A stretch of DNA of 64,000 nt from Begonia masoniana (Eukaryota; Streptophyta; Magnoliopsida; Cucurbitales; Begoniaceae), in assembly GCA_022432975.1 (NCBI GenBank), contig CM039510.1, positions 10,074,414-10,138,413 of the forward strand, given 5' to 3'. Shown here piece by piece: positions 61,401-64,000 of the stretch. The first letter of the stretch is position 1; every line of letters begins with the position of its first letter. Position numbers and translations under genes: made by a program. The notes beneath the pieces were generated by a model that saw nothing but the letters and a program-made list of their open reading frames with translations, made no database searches and was not told where the DNA came from.

Positions 61401-63908
61401 AATGAGATTGAGACGAATTGAGAGGGGAGCTTTAACTCTTGCTTCTGCTGAAGTCAAATTTCAAATTGATACTGAAACACATGATCCGCTTGATATCGGT
61501 AAGCTTTTGTGGTAGCAAGATTATTTGTCCATAACCCAAATTTTGCTGTAAAAAGTAAAGTCATAAAGCCCTTTCTTCCTGCTGCTGAAAGTTAGTTCCA
61601 CAAGCAACGTTGTTTCTTCTGTTTACATGAATTTTGGAATTAAGTTATGTCTTAGTATTAAAGAAAGCTATATGTTTTGGATTATCATCTTCAAATTGAA
61701 ACATTAAATTTTCAACCAACTCATTATTGGACTTTGTTTCCTTTTGGGGATTATTTTTCTCAGTCAGGGATGACATTGTTTAGGTGACTTGACTTTCTAT
61801 TTTTTCAGGAATGTACCAGATTCGAGAAGCCAATCAAATGGTTGAGGAGTTTATGCTTGCGGCAAATGTATCAGTTGCAGAAAAAATTCTTAAACATTTC
61901 CCACTGTGTTCTTTGTTAAGGTAAATTGTTTGCTAAGTTGCTTCATATGTACTGCTTTACTCTCATAATTGGGCTATAATTGGCTGGGAGTTGAATGTAT
62001 TTTAACAATTTTTCGTGATGTATTAAAACCCCAGTACTAAATGGAAATTCAATTTTAGCTTAACTAGTACTTTCAGTTGGGTAATGCACTGTGTCTTTTT
62101 CTGACTGTAGGCGACATCCAACTCCAACTAGAGAGATGCTTGAACCTTTGCTCCATACGGCTGCAGCTGTTGGTTTCAACTTGGACGTCTCATCATCAAA
62201 GGCACTAGCTGATTCACTTGACAACGCTGTGGTAAATGTCTCTCTTTCTTAAATTGGATATGTTTAGTCTATAATTTTCAACATGACCCTGATACCATCG
62301 ATGAACTGTAGTTCAAGAAAATGCTTTCTTTGTCAAATCTGCATTGGTTTTGTTAGTTATCCATATCATCCTGAACTTATCTTAAAAGAATGTGATAGAC
62401 CTACTATAAAATTTACTAATAGGAGACGCAAGAGTGAGGGGTAAAGTAGTGAGAAGTGTAAGTAACTGAAAAGTAGTTACTTGGGGAGGGAATATATTGA
62501 AGAAAATATAAAAGAAGAAGGAATTAAAGAAAAGAGTTGGGAGAAGCTAGCTGGGTGATTTTCGGATTCTCAAAGTTCCAACAGTGTACAGTGGGTGGAG
62601 TGACTCATTCACCTATTGTACTCTTATTTTTTTCAATCAATAAAAGTAGCTGGAGTATTTCTTTTCTGTTGGATAGAATTTGTGTCTATCAGAGTGGTTT
62701 TAAATGTGAAACACGGACATTACAGGTAAATTAAGCCATAGCAAACTATAGTAATGTAAGTTCAATTTCTTATCTCGAACTGTGTTTCTAGTTCTGATAT
62801 CATGTTAAATTACCATTCATCTTATAAGCTTAAGTTTCATAGTAAGCTTACGAGGAAGATTGTATGTTATATCTTGCCTGATATTCTGTTTGCCTTTCGT
62901 AGTTCTTTTTTCCAAGTGACTAATAGTGAGATTTTGTTTTCTCCAATCAACGTTAACTATTATGAGCAAATTATTATGGGTTAACGCAGAAGTTTAAAAT
63001 TGTGATTGTGTATACTTTTGGCTGCCAATGTAAGCTTGCTAGTTACTTTCCGCCCATATCATGAAATGTCACTGGATTGTAAAATTTGAGAGGATATCAT
63101 TTTTACTTGGTTCGGTTCATTTAAAATTATTTATTTCCAGGGTGATGATCCATACTTTAATAAGTTGATTCGAATTCTCGCAACCAGATGCATGACTCAG
63201 GTAAATATCATTATATCATAACATAATGTGACAGTACATATCTTGGAATATTATGTTTAATGTCTTTCACTCTGAGTTCTACTTGTAGGCAGTTTATTTT
63301 TGTAGTGGGGATCTTAGCCCTCTTGAATACCATCATTATGGGCTTGCAGCCCCCTTATACACTCATTTCACCTCTCCGATTAGAAGATATGCAGGTTTAC
63401 TTTATTTTAGGCCATTCATTACTGTGTTACTGTGTAAGTAATTCGACTTCACTATCAGCCATTCTCTGCTTGCAGATGTCATCGTACACAGATTGCTTGC
63501 AGCTTCTTTGGGCATCATCAAACTACCACCGATATTTCAAGACAGACAACTACTCACCAGTATTGCTGACAGTAAGGGACATTTTTTCTTAGGTTTAATG
63601 TGATGATAGCATTTGCCGAAAGCGTAAATGGTTGAAAAAAAAATGATCCCCATAATGATTATATTCATCTTCGCATCTATTTCAGATTTAAATTATCGGC
63701 ATAGAAATGCTCAGATGGCTAGTCGAGCCTCAGTCGAGATCCATACTTTAATTTACTTCAGAAAACGGTAAGTATTGTCTGTTTTGTAAGTTCACTCCAA
63801 CGGACTTGTGTGACACAGATTTAACCGTACGATCTTGTGTAGGCCAACGGATGCAGAGGCTAGAATAGTAAAGATAAGATCCAATGGTTTTATAGTATTT
63901 GTTCCCAA
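55457..63908 (+). CDS. RRP44A: Exosome exoribonuclease RRP44/DIS3 (23 exons, 3' end beyond window)
   Basis: Catalytic nuclease of the RNA exosome (nucleolus/nucleus, possibly cytoplasm): 3'-5' RNase II-type degradation plus PIN endonuclease. Exons: 55457-55510, 55616-55753, 55832-55989, 56588-56643, 56788-56910, 57020-57150, 57277-57517, 57942-58092, 58466-58706, 58969-59125, 59235-59303, 59555-59680, 59789-59841, 60264-60370, 61221-61275, 61399-61498, 61809-61920, 62111-62231, 63141-63200, 63289-63394, 63476-63571, 63686-63767, 63843-63908; all GT..AG, phases consistent, 867 residues visible. Start [20 protein letters not shown]3 cysteines C31/C36/C39; PIN acidic residues D57, E85, D134, D160 at yeast-like spacing; cold-shock domains about 230-450; RNB with DPPGCKDIDD (D481, D487, D489, D490) and later SPIRRYAD. 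The S1 domain is outside the window. No stop or frameshift: apparently functional. Confidence 0.97.
62232..63140 (+). other. Long RRP44 intron 18 with possible retroelement remnant
   Basis: 909 bp, the second longest between the gene's exons. 62,600-62,665 (CACCTATTGTACTCTTATTTTTTTCAATCAATAAAAG) resembles LTR R/U5 sequence. 62,796-62,830 (TCTGATATCATGTTAAATTACC) resembles the reverse complement of a tRNA-Met PBS with flank. Neither is complete. A short frame at 62,537-62,734 is not credible. Splice sites of the neighbouring exons are intact. Confidence 0.35.
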
Positions 63909-64000
63909 GTATGTTTCCTGCATTATATATCCTTCTGTATTATATTTTTTTTGCCAGTCATCAATAAAAAATGCATCATGTCGTAAGAGTGATTGCATCG

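Overview
This window is plant nuclear DNA, almost certainly from a dicot-like angiosperm. It has AT-rich spliceosomal introns (GT..AG), a clade-III plant glutamate-receptor-like gene, a plant exosome nuclease gene (RRP44/DIS3) with many short exons, and dense nested LTR retrotransposons (Ty1/copia and Ty3/gypsy), plus a Cassandra TRIM, a hAT fossil and MITEs. The species cannot be named from the sequence. There are no bacterial features, CRISPR arrays or operons.

Left third (1-24,476): a broken retrotransposon landscape cut by nine uninterrupted homopolymer blocks (A or T, 577 bp at the window edge and otherwise about 1.26-2.5 kb, about 14.8 kb in total). They interrupt identifiable features: a gag region, two LTRs and an exon of the receptor gene. 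They therefore look more like assembly or fill-in artefacts standing where real sequence is missing than like biology. Between them lie a gypsy LTR end (578-1146); a SIRE-like copia LTR carrying a solo Cassandra LTR with a 5S-rRNA-derived domain (3,557-4,860); a gypsy LTR containing 67 identical 21-bp repeats, each with the palindrome TGACGTCA (4,951-8,607); a decayed copia gag (10,472-11,958); another LTR rich in W-box-like TTGAC words (about 11,959-15,390); and a hAT transposase fossil (about 15,523-16,085).

Middle (24,477-27,025): the 3' five exons of a GLR3-type glutamate-receptor-like channel. It is complete from the ligand-binding domain to the stop, but its N-terminal domain is replaced by a poly(A) block. 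Downstream are a MITE, a second inverted-repeat element, and AT-rich sequence with LTR remnants.

Right-centre (30.7-53.8 kb): a nested retrotransposon cluster. A minus-strand gypsy solo LTR abuts a minus-strand copia (copia-1, 32,230-45,860). Copia-1 was later invaded by an 8.0-kb gypsy element (33,456-41,498, TSD TAAAT) with an intact gag ORF but no recognisable pol (TR-GAG-like), and by a solo LTR (42,779-44,093, TSD TCATG). A second minus-strand copia (copia-2, 46,299-53,767, TSD AAAGT) holds two more related solo LTRs (48,556-49,758, TSD TAACA; 50,810-52,079, TSD GAGTG).

Right end (55,457-63,908 and beyond): 23 exons of RRP44A/DIS3, with intact PIN endonuclease and RNB exonuclease catalytic residues. 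The gene runs off the window edge before its S1 domain. The two host genes are unrelated in function: one is a membrane Ca2+-permeable channel family member, the other the RNA exosome nuclease. The rest is transposon-derived.
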